This document shows positions 19,869 to 30,305 of a DNA stretch of 64,000 nt, piece by piece. The notes under the pieces are model-generated. The model was not told where the DNA came from. It made no database searches and saw only the letters and a program-made list of their open reading frames with translations. The stretch's first letter is position 1. Every line of letters starts with the position of its first letter. This DNA is from Psychrobacter sp. JCM 18901 (GTDB lineage Bacteria > Pseudomonadota > Gammaproteobacteria > Pseudomonadales > Moraxellaceae): positions 1 to 64,000 of the forward strand of contig NZ_BAWH01000006.1 of NCBI RefSeq assembly GCF_000586435.1, in the 5' to 3' direction. A program made the translations under genes and the position numbers.

Positions 19869-21004
19869 ATGAGTCAACCGTTATCGTTAACCAAAAAAAA
19901 TACTGAGCTGTGGCAACAGTACCAAGCATTAAAAGCAAAAACACCGATGTTATTTCCCACAGAAGGAGCGGCTGCGCTAGGCATCAGCGAGTTTGAACTG
20001 ATGTTAGCTTCGCCTTATAGTCAGTATATAGGTGATCAGTGCAAAGCTGTATTAAAGCAATTTGAGAAATTTGGTGACATGGAAAGTATTGTCAGAAACG
20101 AGCTGGCCGTGCATGAAAAAAACCGCGCCATATCATAATCTTAAGCTTGGCGAAAAGATGGGATTAGCACTCAATGTGGGTGGTCTAGATTTGCGATTCT
20201 TTATGTGGCAATGGCAGCATATGCTGGCGGTAACGGATACCAGCCGCGCCGATAAGCCATCTTATAGTATTCAGTTTTATAACGCCCAAGGTGCTGCTAT
20301 CGACAAAGTGTATCTACGAGAGTTGAGTGATGAGAATATCAGCCGTTGGCAAGCGATGATTCAGGAGCAGCAGCAAACGGTCAGTAATGATACGCTGACG
20401 TTAGAAGCACAAGAGCCGCTAAATGACTGGCGTTACAAGGCGCTGAGCGAGGCGGGGCGTGCGCAGCTACAACAAGGCTGGCAGGCAATGACAGACGTGC
20501 ATCAATTTCACTCATTATTAAAAAAATCTCGATATCGATCGTGCTAGTAGCTACCGTCAAGCACCAGAGCAGATGACGCAGCAGCTTGATATTAGCGCGG
20601 TCGAAGCGGTATTTGAGCAAGCGCGTGATGCCAAATGCCCGATTATGATATTTGTCGGTAATAGTGGTCTGGTGCAGATTCAGACTGGCACGGTGCAGAC
20701 ACTCAAGCGTATGGGTGATTGGTTTAATATTTTAGATAAAGACCATAATGACTTTACGCTGCATTTAAAAGACAAGGCATTGGCGCAACTGTGGAGCGTT
20801 AAGCGCCCAACCAAAGACGGTATCGTGACTTGTATCGAAGGTTTTGATGGTCACGGCGTCAGTATTTTTAGCGTGTTCGGTCAGAGAATTGAAGGCACGC
20901 CTGAGCTTGAAGCATGGCAGCAAATTGTCTCGACGATCATCGAAACGCATTCGTATGCAGAATCCTTAGCAGCAGTTGCAATGGCTGAAGCAGAGAGCGT
21001 GTAA
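19869..21004 (+). CDS. hemS: Hemin-degrading factor (HemS/HmuS family)
   Basis: About 378 residues with the tandem-repeat fold of HemS/ChuS proteins, which bind heme in the cytoplasm and release its iron or pass it on. The two halves can be seen: 'GAAALGISEFELMLASP' with 'GLDLRFFMWQWQHML', and 'DAKCPIMIFVGNSGLVQIQTG' with 'GDWFNILDKDHNDFTLHL'. GGAG lies 6 bp upstream of the ATG. Two frame breaks, near 20118 and 20520, are each one extra A where six are expected. It is the first gene of hemS-hmuTUV. Confidence 0.85.
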
Positions 21005-21156
21005 ACCCGTCATAAAAAAAATCAGCAAATTTTGCGATATTGACACTCACATAACGGATAAGTCATAGCTGTTGTGTGAGTTATTTGGGATGCTTAATAC
21101 ACGTTAATGGTTCTGTTAATAGTGTCATTTTTTAGGTTAGCAAATTAGGAATGCTT

Positions 21157-22014
21157 ATGTCTTCTGAATTATCAAAAACAGTAATCACTCACTCAGTGAT
21201 AAATAAAAAAATTGATGAGTCGTGCTATCAGCACTGCGGCTATTATTGGCGCATTTGCCGTGCCCTCACTTTCTGCCCAAGCTTATGAGCGTATTGTCGC
21301 GATGAGTCCCGATGTTGCAGACGTCGTGGTGGCACTAGGAGCGACCAATAAGTTGGTTGGTAAAGATGCGACCAACACCAATCCCGCCTTAAAAAAATGT
21401 GCCAGCGGTTGGTATGCACCGCAACATCACTGCTGAATCTGTGTTGGCGGTTAAGCCTGATTTAGTGTTGGGTAGCTATATGGTGCAGCCCGCTAGCGTC
21501 TATCAGCGCTTGACCGGTTTAAAGGTCAAAGCCGTGAATGTCGCGCCTAAAGAAGAAGTAAATACCTTTGCTAGCAGTATTAAAACCATCGGCAGTTACG
21601 TTGATAAAAAAGCTGAAGGATCGCAGCTTGCGAAGCGTTGGAATGCAGGAATGAGCAATGGCAAAGACGGGTAAGCGTTATTTATTAAGTTACGATGGTC
21701 GTATCGTTGCAGGTAAGGGCACGGTAGGCGATGAGTTGATTCGGCGTGCTGGTGGAATCAATGCGGCAAACGTATCGGGGTTAAAACCTATGTCACGCGA
21801 AGGCTGGCTGGCTGCTAAGCCTGATGTCATTATCATTGCTGATCATAATCAGGCAGTGGTTGGCGGTGTCAGTCAATTTAGTAAACGTCCTGAGGTTGCG
21901 GCAAGTGCGGCTGGTAAAAATGCTGGCGTCCACTTTTGGCCAGCAGATGACTTTTTACGTTATGGTCTGAATTCACCGCAAGTCTTAAAAAAGCTGAACG
22001 CTGTAGCAAAATAG
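21157..22014 (+). CDS. hmuT: Periplasmic heme-binding protein of ABC transporter
   Basis: About 285 residues of the cluster-A (BtuF/HmuT) solute-binding fold. After the signal peptide ('AAIIGAFAVPSLSAQA') come 'RIVAMSPDVADVVVALGAT', 'KPDLVLGSYMVQPASVYQRL' and 'GGINAANVSGLKPMSREGWLAAKPDVIII'. The tyrosine in 'SYDGRIVAGKGT' is in the region of the heme ligand in HmuT/PhuT. Frame breaks at A-runs near 21206 and 21403 are each one A too long, and a third lies near 21660. AGGA stands 8 bp upstream of ATG 21157. Confidence 0.85.
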
Positions 22015-22067
22015 CTTAAGCAATATATAGCATAATCTCTTTTATATTCAATAAAACGATATCTCAC

Positions 22068-23054
22068 ATGGCAAATACGATTTCCGCTTCTATCCCTATA
22101 CAAACTGGAAAATACAGACATAGCATCTATTATGTTGCCGCTACTGTCGCATCTGTGCTGCTAATTTGGTTGGCGCTTGGTATTGGCTTTGGCGAATGGT
22201 CAAGCCCTAGCCATCTTGACGATACTATCTGGCAGCTACGCTATCCGCGCGTAGTGACGGCATTGTTGGTTGGCTTGGCGTTGTCAGTTAGTGGTGCAGC
22301 ATTACAGGCTTTATTTGAAAATCCTTTAGCGGATCCAAGTTTAATCGGTACATCAGGTGGCGCAGCGCTTGGTGTTGTTTTGGTTCTGGCATTGGGATTT
22401 GGTGGCATTGGGATACCGCTTGCAGCGTTTACTGGAAGCGTATTGGTGTGCTTGTTTATTCTCGCTTGTCATCGGTTTTTGGGTGGTGGGCAGATGGGCT
22501 TGCTGATATTGGGATTTGTCATCAGCGCTTTTTGTGCGGCGGTGGTCAGCCTGATTTTATTTATGTCTGATGACATGGTGCTGCGCTCCGCTACCAATTG
22601 GCTGTCAGGTAGTATGGCGGAAGCGGGCTTTGTGCCGCTGCGTTATTCGATTGCCTCTATGTTATTGGGGTTAGCAATTTTATTACCATTAGGTCGCCAG
22701 TTGGATGGGCTGATGCTTGGTGAAGCCGCTGCTAAATCCTTGGGTATCAAAGTGGGTGTGGTTCGTTGTTTGGTCGTGATTGCCTCGGCATTATTAACAG
22801 GGGCAGCGGTGTCTTTAGCAGGCGTCATTGGTTTTATTGGCATGATGGTGCCCAACCTATTGGCTATTCTGTTTGGCGGCGGGCGGATGCGTCTCATGAT
22901 TTGGTCTGGCTGGCTTGGGGCGATATTATTACTGATCATTGATGGCGCGGCGCGGCATGTTGCTTATCCAGTGGATGTGCCCGTTGGCATCGTTTTAGCG
23001 TTGCTTGGCGGTCCATTCTTTATTTGGCTGTTTGTGCGTAGTAGCCGCCGTTAA
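22068..23054 (+). CDS. hmuU: Heme ABC transporter permease (FecCD family)
   Basis: An intact 328-residue membrane protein with about ten helices. Family marks are 'WQLRYPRVVTALLVGLALS', 'ENPLADPSLIGTSGGAALG', 'LMLGEAAAKSLGIKVG' and 'GVIGFIGMMVPNLLAILFGG'. It would pair as a dimer with two HmuV subunits to import heme delivered by HmuT. It is 53 bp after hmuT and 15 bp before hmuV, so clearly one operon. Confidence 0.92.
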   Translation: MANTISASIPIQTGKYRHSIYYVAATVASVLLIWLALGIGFGEWSSPSHLDDTIWQLRYPRVVTALLVGLALSVSGAALQALFENPLADPSLIGTSGGAALGVVLVLALGFGGIGIPLAAFTGSVLVCLFILACHRFLGGGQMGLLILGFVISAFCAAVVSLILFMSDDMVLRSATNWLSGSMAEAGFVPLRYSIASMLLGLAILLPLGRQLDGLMLGEAAAKSLGIKVGVVRCLVVIASALLTGAAVSLAGVIGFIGMMVPNLLAILFGGGRMRLMIWSGWLGAILLLIIDGAARHVAYPVDVPVGIVLALLGGPFFIWLFVRSSRR

Positions 23055-23069
23055 TCAAAGAGAGTGTTT

Positions 23070-23912
23070 ATGTTTCATTCATTTTTTACGGCTACATCAA
23101 AGACATCGCTAGCGAATCAAGATAGTCGTATAAATAGTAGTAATGCAGGCGAGCTGTTGTCGATGCAAGATATTCATATCTCGCACGGCCATAAAACATT
23201 GTTAAAGATAGACAAGCTAACCGTGCCAAGTCAAAAGCTGGTCGCCTTTATCGGACCAAATGGCGCGGGTAAAAGCACGTTACTGCACACGGTTTTGGGT
23301 CAACACACAGGAACCGCGCTCAAAACGGATGGTCAGATTACGATTTACGGTCAGCCTATCAACGAGGTCATGAATAATGGTCATATCGCTTGGGTTGGAC
23401 AACATGAGCGTTTTGAGCTGCCACTAACGGTATTGGATTATGTGCTATTAGGCGTTTCACCAAATCTTGCATGGTATCAGCGCCCAAATAGCCATCATGT
23501 TGAGCGCGCGCAACATTTACTACAGGATTTTGAGTTATCAAGTTTGGTTAGTGCTCGCGTGCAAACCTTATCAGGCGGTGAAAAACAGCGCTTGGCTATC
23601 GTGCGTGCGCTAATGCAAGACACTAAAATCATGATGTTTGATGAACCGACCAATCACCTCGATATTCGCCATCAGCGTTTTTTACTACATTATTTGCATA
23701 ATTTGGTGCGACAGCAACGCAAAAGTATCTTGGTTGTGTTGCATGATTTGACCCATGCGCATCGCTATACTGATGAAGTGGTGCTATTAAGCGGTGGACA
23801 AGTTGTTGCACAAGGAACGCCTAGTGAGGTGATGACACGTCCACAATTAAGCGATGTTTATGATGTCGATATTAAGGTGCATCAGACTGAAGATGGCTTG
23901 GTGTTTGTGTAA
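23070..23912 (+). CDS. hmuV: Heme ABC transporter ATPase
   Basis: An intact ATPase of 280 residues. Walker A 'FIGPNGAGKSTLL', signature 'LSGGEKQRLAIVRALM', Walker B 'IMMFDEPTNHLD' and the switch His in 'LVVLHDLTHAHRY' are all present. It powers HmuU-mediated heme import. The start at ATG 23070 is preferred to the GTG two codons upstream because the purine-rich GAGAG lies at a suitable distance. Confidence 0.92.
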   Translation: MFHSFFTATSKTSLANQDSRINSSNAGELLSMQDIHISHGHKTLLKIDKLTVPSQKLVAFIGPNGAGKSTLLHTVLGQHTGTALKTDGQITIYGQPINEVMNNGHIAWVGQHERFELPLTVLDYVLLGVSPNLAWYQRPNSHHVERAQHLLQDFELSSLVSARVQTLSGGEKQRLAIVRALMQDTKIMMFDEPTNHLDIRHQRFLLHYLHNLVRQQRKSILVVLHDLTHAHRYTDEVVLLSGGQVVAQGTPSEVMTRPQLSDVYDVDIKVHQTEDGLVFV

Positions 23913-24430
23913 ACTCTCCAGTAAAACTATTCTTTTGTTTTTTATGAGAGTTCAAGAGACTGTTTTAACCTAAGAAGAGGAAGGTTTAAAACTCAAGTAT
24001 TTATACTATACGATTAATCACGTGTAGGACTTTTTTCTATTAAAATGAAAGCAGTTTTGACCCCTGCCGCTAATCTCGTAGAAATTAACTTGGGATATTT
24101 TAATCAGACAACTTAATTGAGATATACGTCTGATATTCGTATCAGTCGAAAAGACTAATGTCTTTACCTATCTAGAATTATTTAGCAAAACGCAGGATGG
24201 TGCTTTATTATTTTTAACGATTCTACACTCTAACTAAATCAATACCTTATCATTTTTCTAAGATTATTCCTCGCTCACAGTAGCTCACGCTGATTGCGGC
24301 AGGTTTGTTGATGACTGATATTACGTTTCGTCTAGTTGTATTAGCTAGAGGATGCAATATTTAGTTGTTCAAAAACTGTTGATTGGCTTCAATATAGGCT
24401 CACTTCACAAGCTGTGTTTAGTAAAGTATG
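23913..24430. other. Intergenic, no gene recognised
   Basis: A weak inverted repeat (AACTCTC and GAGAGTT) around 23912-23952 may end the hmu operon. The rest has stops in all frames and no feature I can identify; it is probably debris next to the IS3-type relic. Confidence 0.4.
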
Positions 24431-24779
24431 CGGTGGACTTTTTTTAGCATATCTCTTTCCTCTTCAGCTATTTTAAGTTGTCGCTTGAGCTGCCTCATTT
24501 ACTGAAGCGCCGCCATAAGCTCAGAATCATATTGTTCTGTTCCCTCAAGTTTGCCTTGGTTGGTTTTCTTGTGCCAGTTAGATAAGGTCTGCATGGCGAT
24601 ACAAAGCTGCTTTGCGGTAGCTGAGATATTGCCATTCGTTATAGTACCCTACCTTATGAAAGGCTTTAGCTTTGAAGGTTGCCCTGTCAGTTCTGATTTT
24701 TTTAGTCATGGCAAGCAAGCTCCTCATCGAGTCATTAGTTTACCAAGTTTATCTCTACGGTTTCTTCAGCATAGCTCAC
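24431..24779 (-). mobile_element. IS3-family relic (orfA part and one terminal repeat)
   Basis: The minus strand from ATG 24709 reads 'MTKKIRT', then after frame breaks 'NISATAKQLCIAMQTLSNWHKK' and 'ERDM', clearly related to orfA of the element at 6756-8229. The outer end at 24740-24779 matches that element's right terminal repeat, ending CAGCATAGCTCAC. orfB and the other end are missing. Stops and shifts are scattered through it, so this is true decay. Confidence 0.75.
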
Positions 24780-24806
24780 TTTTTTTAGTCTATTAAGGAA
24801 CTATTA

Positions 24807-25031
24807 ATGATTTTATGTAATTTACCAGTGCTACTAGCTGAACGACGTATGAAGGTGGCAGATTTAATAAGAATGACAGGAATTAGCAAGTCGACAGTGC
24901 ACAAGATCTATAACGAACAGACTTCAAGAATAGATTTTGACACTATGGATAAAATTTGTGAGGCACTAGATATTGAAGTAGGTGATTTATTTACTTATGT
25001 ACCTAACGACTTGCTAGATAAAGAGAAGTAA
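24807..25031 (+). CDS. Small Cro/CI-type (XRE) DNA-binding regulator
   Basis: An intact 74-residue protein that is nearly all helix-turn-helix: 'LLAERRMKVADLIRMTGISKSTVHKIYNEQ' and 'DTMDKICEALDIEVGDLFTYVP'. This form, with 'KICEALDIEVGDL', is the YozG-like group of small regulators often found in mobile or toxin-antitoxin settings. It begins 28 bp after the IS3 relic, so its promoter may lie in the element end. No partner toxin is visible next to it. Confidence 0.8.
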   Translation: MILCNLPVLLAERRMKVADLIRMTGISKSTVHKIYNEQTSRIDFDTMDKICEALDIEVGDLFTYVPNDLLDKEK

Positions 25032-25230
25032 ATAAATATTGAGAGTGTTTTAGATAATTTAGGGTAGAGGTCGAAAATGCTACTCTGAAAGAAAGGCAAA
25101 ATAGAGAGCAGGCGCAACTTAGGCACAATTTAGGCACACACATTTTTTGATGACGTTTGCGGAAAGTGAGAAAAGAGGAAATTTGCATCGACGTATAGTT
25201 TCCTTTTTCTCTACAGCCCATATTTCACGG

Positions 25231-25265
25231 ACAAAAAAAGCCCCAATCTCACGATTGGGGCTTTC
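25231..25265 (-). terminator. Terminator of the tRNA-Val remnant
   Basis: A 10-bp perfect hairpin (25239-25248 and 25253-25262, loop of 4) followed on the minus strand by a run of seven T. It sits 9 bp beyond the tRNA 3' end. Confidence 0.85.
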
Positions 25266-25273
25266 TAAATATT

Positions 25274-25323
25274 TGGTAGGCATAAGCAGACTCGAACTGC
25301 TGACCTCTACCATGTCAAGGTAG
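25274..25323 (-). tRNA. 3' half of a tRNA-Val(GAC) gene, probable attachment-site scar
   Basis: On the minus strand, 50 bases match the 3' half of a tRNA: the anticodon stem-loop with anticodon GAC (25314-25316), the variable region, a T arm with GTTCGAGTC, the acceptor strand and the encoded CCA at 25274-25276. No D arm or 5' acceptor strand follows. Homology starting at the anticodon stem and running to the 3' end is the usual crossover segment of tyrosine integrases, so this is most easily read as attL or attR of an integrated element whose intact tRNA lies elsewhere. Confidence 0.75.
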
Positions 25324-25685
25324 GTCAACGAACGTGTAAAAAATGATATTATCTTACATACACTGATATTCGTAGCCTGTATATATTATACAATTTAATA
25401 ATCACAATGTAAATTGTAATAGAATAAAATTTAACTCGTAATTGGGCACTGTATTTTTATAGTATTTTTACCTCTACTCAAGCTCTTACCAGAATAAAAG
25501 AATATGTGTGTTCGTTGAGAATCTATTCTTATTACGTCTACTATTGTCGCTTTTGAACTTATACATATTGTTTCTATTGCTTATTCTCTGCATGATATAA
25601 GGAGATTAATGTTCTAATCTCTGCATATCTCTGGGGAACATAAGAAGCGTATTACTTATATTGATTAGCATTCAAATTGAACTGA
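25324..25685. other. Intergenic between tRNA scar and Fic gene
   Basis: AT-rich, with stops in every frame. I see no gene, and no clear promoter for the Fic gene whose normal N-terminus appears to be missing. Confidence 0.4.
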
Positions 25686-26754
25686 ATGGCAATGGTCGGA
25701 CAAAAGCTATCGTTGCCATTTATCAGTCGTGTGCGGATATTACAAAGAAGTTTACTAGGAAAGCTGTCAACACTAGGATTCGATCTGAAAGTTGAGGCAC
25801 AGTTAGATGCGGTGACCCTAGAGATTATTAAAAATTCTGAGATAGAAGGTGAAACGCTAAATGGTGAACAAATGCGCTCCTTAGTTGCGGGGTATTTAGG
25901 GTTAGATAGTGCCAGCATGCCAACCACTACTCGTGAAATTGATGCGGTGGTAGAGATGATGCTAAGTGCCACCTATCATTATCAACAGCCACTATTGTGA
26001 GATGATTTACTTGGTTGGCATCGAGGATTATTTCCAGATGGATATAGTGGGCTATATCGTATTAGTATCCATGATGATAGTAAAGGACAAATGAAAGTAG
26101 TGTCTGGTGGGTATGGTCGAGAGCGGGTTCATTTTGTTGCCCCGAGTACGGATAGGTTGCCAGATGAGTTAAGCAAATTTTTATTGTGGTTTAATCTTCG
26201 TCAAATGAGCAAGACGATATGGATTTGGTCGTAAAAGCAGGTATTGCTCATTTATGGTTTGTGACTTTACACTCATTCGATGATGGAAATGGACGACTAA
26301 CACGAGCACTCACAGAACGAATGCTGGCAAAAAGCGATAACAGTACCCAGCTCTTTTATAGTATTTCAGCGCAAATTCTTAAACAGCGTAATGACTATTA
26401 CCAAATACTAGAACGTACACAAAAAGGTGATAAAGATATCACGGATTGGTTGGTGTGGTTTTTACAAACGTTAGAGCAGTCACTTGCTGCGGCTCAAGAA
26501 ACCACAGATAAAATTATCAGTAAATCAGCCTTTGGCAGACGCATCGACAGCACGCTCTGAATGATATGCAAGTAGAAATGCTAAATATTTTACTGACTGA
26601 TTTTTATGGCAAGCTTACCACTAAGAAATGGGCGACTATGACCAAGTGCTCTATAGACACTGCACTACGAGATATTAATGATTTGATAGAGAAGGGTATG
26701 ATGCAAAAATCTGTAGCATCAGGGCGTAGTACGAGTTATGAGTTGGTTTTATGA
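25686..26754 (+). CDS. Fic family protein, frame-broken and probably 5'-truncated
   Basis: Joined over frame breaks near 26000, 26210 and 26555, this encodes a DUF4172-like N-terminal part ('LLGKLSTLGFDL', 'SEIEGETLNGEQMRSL'), the Fic core and a C-terminal winged-helix-like part ('TTKKWATMTKCSIDTALRDINDLIEKG'). The Fic motif reads 'HSFDDGNGR', close to the consensus HPFxxGNGR, keeping the catalytic His and the GNGR phosphate-binding part. 'SEIEGE' resembles the inhibitory (S/T)xxxE(G/N) motif. Such proteins transfer AMP to targets. The usual start with a Trp-rich segment is absent, so the protein may be inactive. A decayed fragment of a relative lies at 40325-40480. Confidence 0.7.
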
Positions 26755-27276
26755 TAAAAATAGTATTTTTTAATTCCGCTATGACAGCAAGAAAGTATTC
26801 GAACAAACTGCAAGAGAGACAACCCATTCAGTGACATAATATGAGTGGTTCCATTATGAAGATCTAAAATATTCGATACGATAAGGAAGTCTTAACTTTA
26901 TAAGAGGGTTGCATTTAGAAGGTCTTCTTTGTATGTACAAGGGATCAACATAGAGTCCAAGCTGATTGTTCAAGAGGATAAAAGCGCTTAGACTTTGCTA
27001 TACATCTACTATGCAGTTATTGATTGTAGAAAATAAAGTAAGATGCCTTATTCCTGTGTGATAAATGTGCATTGTCATTTTAGTGTTGATTTATAAATAA
27101 TCACAAATAGCTTTTCTAATCTTGTTTAATATCGATAACTTACTAGCAGACATCAATCTCATTAATTTATTAGGGGATGACAAAAGGTTTGATGAAGAAT
27201 AAAACGGCCTTCGACTCTTAAAGTCAAAGGCTGCTTCAATAGTCTAGAAGGTAGTATGTACTAGACACACAAGTAC
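26755..27276. other. Intergenic with nirBD terminator
   Basis: No gene recognised. AGTGGTTCCATTAT at about 26839-26852 recurs at about 40486-40499, in both places shortly after Fic-derived sequence. The last 75 bp hold the nirD terminator hairpin. Confidence 0.4.
27201..27232 (-). terminator. Terminator of nirBD
   Basis: A stem of 10 bp with one mismatch (27207-27216 and 27222-27231) and a 5-nt loop, followed on the minus strand by a T-rich tail, 45 bp after the nirD stop. Confidence 0.65.
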
Positions 27277-27628
27277 CTAGTTATATTTTACGATGACATC
27301 GCTACCCTCAAGCTCGACTTTATACGTGTCAAGTATAATGCTTTTGTCATCTAAACATTGACCTGTGACAAGATTAAAGCGTTGCTTATAAATAGGTGAG
27401 GCGACATATAGTACATTTTCATCAGAGCCATCCTCGTTAGTAATAGTGGTGCCGCCAATCAGACCTCTAGACAAGACGTTGGCTTGACTGAACGGGTCAT
27501 AATTATCAAGCGCAAATAATTGTGTTTGCTTGGTGCAAAAAAATAGCCACTTGTTTGCCGTTTACGAGCGCACAGACACCTGTCTCGGGAATAATATCAT
27601 TGATTTTGCACACAGTGAGCTGAGTCAT
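27277..27628 (-). CDS. nirD: Nitrite reductase small subunit
   Basis: About 116 residues of Rieske-like fold without the full [2Fe-2S] ligand set, as in NirD of NADH-dependent assimilatory nitrite reductase. It reads 'TVCKINDIIPETGVCALVNGKQVAIF', then after one extra A (T on the coding complement) near 27535 'TQLFALDNYDPFSQANVLSRG', and 'YKQRFNLVTGQCLDD'. It lies 110 bp after nirB and shares its promoter. A ribosome site AAGGA precedes the ATG at 27628. Confidence 0.85.
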
Positions 27629-27738
27629 CAGAAGATCCTTAATAGTAAAATATAAATGAGACCAACAACAAAAAATGCTTTTTAGCGTCTAATATCAATA
27701 GACGCTGACACGTTAAGATTACGCCAATTCGGTCACTT

Positions 27739-30305
27739 TTATTTGCGTTTTTTTTCAGTGTCAGTTGCAGGACGGATCTGCTCGCGCTCAGTGACGAATA
27801 CCACATTATCATCGCCTTGCTCACTATTAACAAAATGACGGAAACGTTTGAGTTTTTCGCTATCAGTAATGGTGGCTTTCCATTCACAAACATAGTTGTC
27901 GATGAGTAATTGCATCTGCGACTCTAGCTCCTCAGCGATACCTAAACTGTCCTCAATAATGACTGCCTGTAGATACTCAAGTCCACCTTCAAGCTCTCGC
28001 GCCATTTGGATGTACGCTGAAGCTTATCTGCGGTCTTGATATAAAACATGATAATACGGTCAATATATTTGACAACCGTATCCGTATCGAGATCCGTTGC
28101 GAATAGCTCGCCATGACGTGGGGTCATGCCACCATTACCGCAGACAAAGAGATTCCAGCCGTTTTCAGTGGCAATAATCCCAAAATCTTTGCTTTGCGCT
28201 TCAGCGCACTCACGGGTACATCCAGATACGCCCATTTTTATTTTGTGTGGTGAGCGCACGCCTTTGTAGCGGTCTTCTAGTCTGAGGGCTAAGCCCACGC
28301 TGTCATCGACACCGTAGCGACACCAGTTGTTACCCACACAAGATTTCACTGTACGCAGAGATTTACCATAAGCATGCCCTGTTTCAAACCCAGCATCTAC
28401 CAGTTGGGTCCAGATATCGGGCAGTTGGTCTAAACGTGCGCCAAATAAGTCGACGCGCTGACCGCCAGTGATTTTGGTATACAGATTGAACTCTTTGGCG
28501 ACTTGTCCGAGGATGATGAGTTTATCTGCAGTGATTTCACCGCCAGGTACGCGCGGCACGACCGAATAAGTGCCATCTTTTTGAATATTGCCTAGATAGT
28601 AATCGTTGCTGTCCTGCAGTGGCGTGAGTTCGGGCTTGAGTACATAATCATTCCAGCAAGACGCCAAAATAGAGGCGACAGTTGGTTTGCAAATTTCGCA
28701 GCCATGACCACTACCGTGCTCATCTAATAGCGCATCAAATGTCTTAATGCCTTGTACTCGAATCAAGCTATACAACTCCTGACGTGAGTAAGCAAAATGC
28801 TCACACAGATCATTATTGACTTCAAAACCAAGCGCGGTTAGCTGATAGCCTAATGTGTCTTTTACCATAGGTGCGCAGCCGCCACAGCCGGTACCAGCAC
28901 TGGTACATGATTTCACCTCTGCCATGGTATAAGCACCTTCTTCAACGGCGGCACAAATAGCACCTTTGGTGACGTTATAACAAGAGCAAATCGTGGCGCT
29001 ATCGGGCAGGTTCTCGATACCCATGGTGGGTTTTTCTACGTTGGGTAGGATCAGGCTTTCAGGATGGGCAGGCAGGTCAATATCGTTTAGAAATAGCTGC
29101 AAGAGATTGTTGTAGTCCTCAGTGTCGCCTACCAGTACAGCGCCCAGTAGCCGTTTATTGTCTGCTGTGGTTACCAGTTTTTTATAGATACCTCAGCAGG
29201 GTTTTGGTATAAGTAGCTCAAGCTGTTTTCTGTTGTGCCATGGCGTCACCGATACTACCCACATCGACGCCCATTAATTTGAGCTTGGTGCTCATATCAG
29301 CGCCTGTAAAGGTCTGAGCGTGATCGCCTGCGATTTGAGCGGCGCAAATACTGGCCATGCTATAGCCTGGCGCGACCAGGCCAAAAACGGTGTTGTCCCA
29401 TACGGCGCATTCTCCAATGGCATATACATGCGGCGCATTGGTACGACAGGCTTCATCAATCAGAATACCGCCACGGGTGCCGATTTCGATACCGCATTCA
29501 GGGTTGCTTTTGATAATGCCATCTTGCGGACGAATACCCGCACTAAAGACGATCATGTCAGTATCCAACGACGTATCATCAGCGAACTGCATGGTTAGAT
29601 GACATGATGCTTCATCCGACAGTGTATTGTCGATAATGGCCTTAGTATTCTTACCTGTTAGTACTTTGACACCAAGGGCTTCAATTTTACGTTTTAAAAT
29701 ATCACCGCCAGCAGCATCGAGCTGTACGCCCATCAGCTGAGGCGCAAACTCGACCACGTAAGTCTCTAATCCTAGTGTGACTAGGGCTTTGGCGGCTTCA
29801 AGACCCAGCAGACCACCACCGACCACGACACCTTTTTTTTGACTTTTGGCTGCTCAGCAGTACTGAGAATATCATCCAAATCTTTAATCGTACGATAGAC
29901 ATGACAGTGCGGATGCTCGCGCCCTGGAATCGGCGGCACAAACGGATAGGAGCCTGTTGCTAGTACCAATTCAGCATAGTCTATCTGGGTACCGTCTTCC
30001 GTGCTGATACATTGATTGGCGGCATCGATGTTTGTGATTCGCTGATTAAGATGCAACTGAATCTGAGCATCCTCATACCTGCTCAAGTCCACTAAGTTTA
30101 GTTTACTCACATCTCTATGTTCAAAATAGCTCGATAGATACACCCGGTCATAAGCTGGGCGATCCTCTTCAGCAAATACGTGAATCTCAAACTGATCGTG
30201 TAAGCCTTTCTCTATGGCTCGCTCGATAAAGTGATGTCCCACCATACCGTTACCAATCACCACTAATTTAGCTTTATTCATCGTACTTACTATAGTGCTA
30301 CTCAT
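27739..30305 (-). CDS. nirB: Nitrite reductase large subunit
   Basis: About 855 residues. The order is: an FAD/NADH reductase ('KLVVIGNGMVGHHFIERA', 'GVVVGGGLLGLEAAKAL', 'APHVYAIGECAVWDNTVFG'), a BFD-like [2Fe-2S] site ('ICSCYNVTKG' and 'GTGCGGC'), ferredoxin-like halves ('VPRVPGGEITADKLIILGQVA') and the siroheme/[4Fe-4S] site ('SCVGNNWCRYG' and 'GVSGCTRECAEAQSKD'). It reduces nitrite to ammonium with NADH. Frame breaks lie near 29827 (T8 run), 29215 and 28015. A GAGGAT ribosome site stands before ATG 30305. The gene is divergent from the nitrate uptake and reduction genes. Confidence 0.9.

Noticed and set aside
25003..25221. Minus-strand frame near the tRNA scar as an integrase end
   Set aside because: No recombinase motif is visible and the composition is not protein-like.
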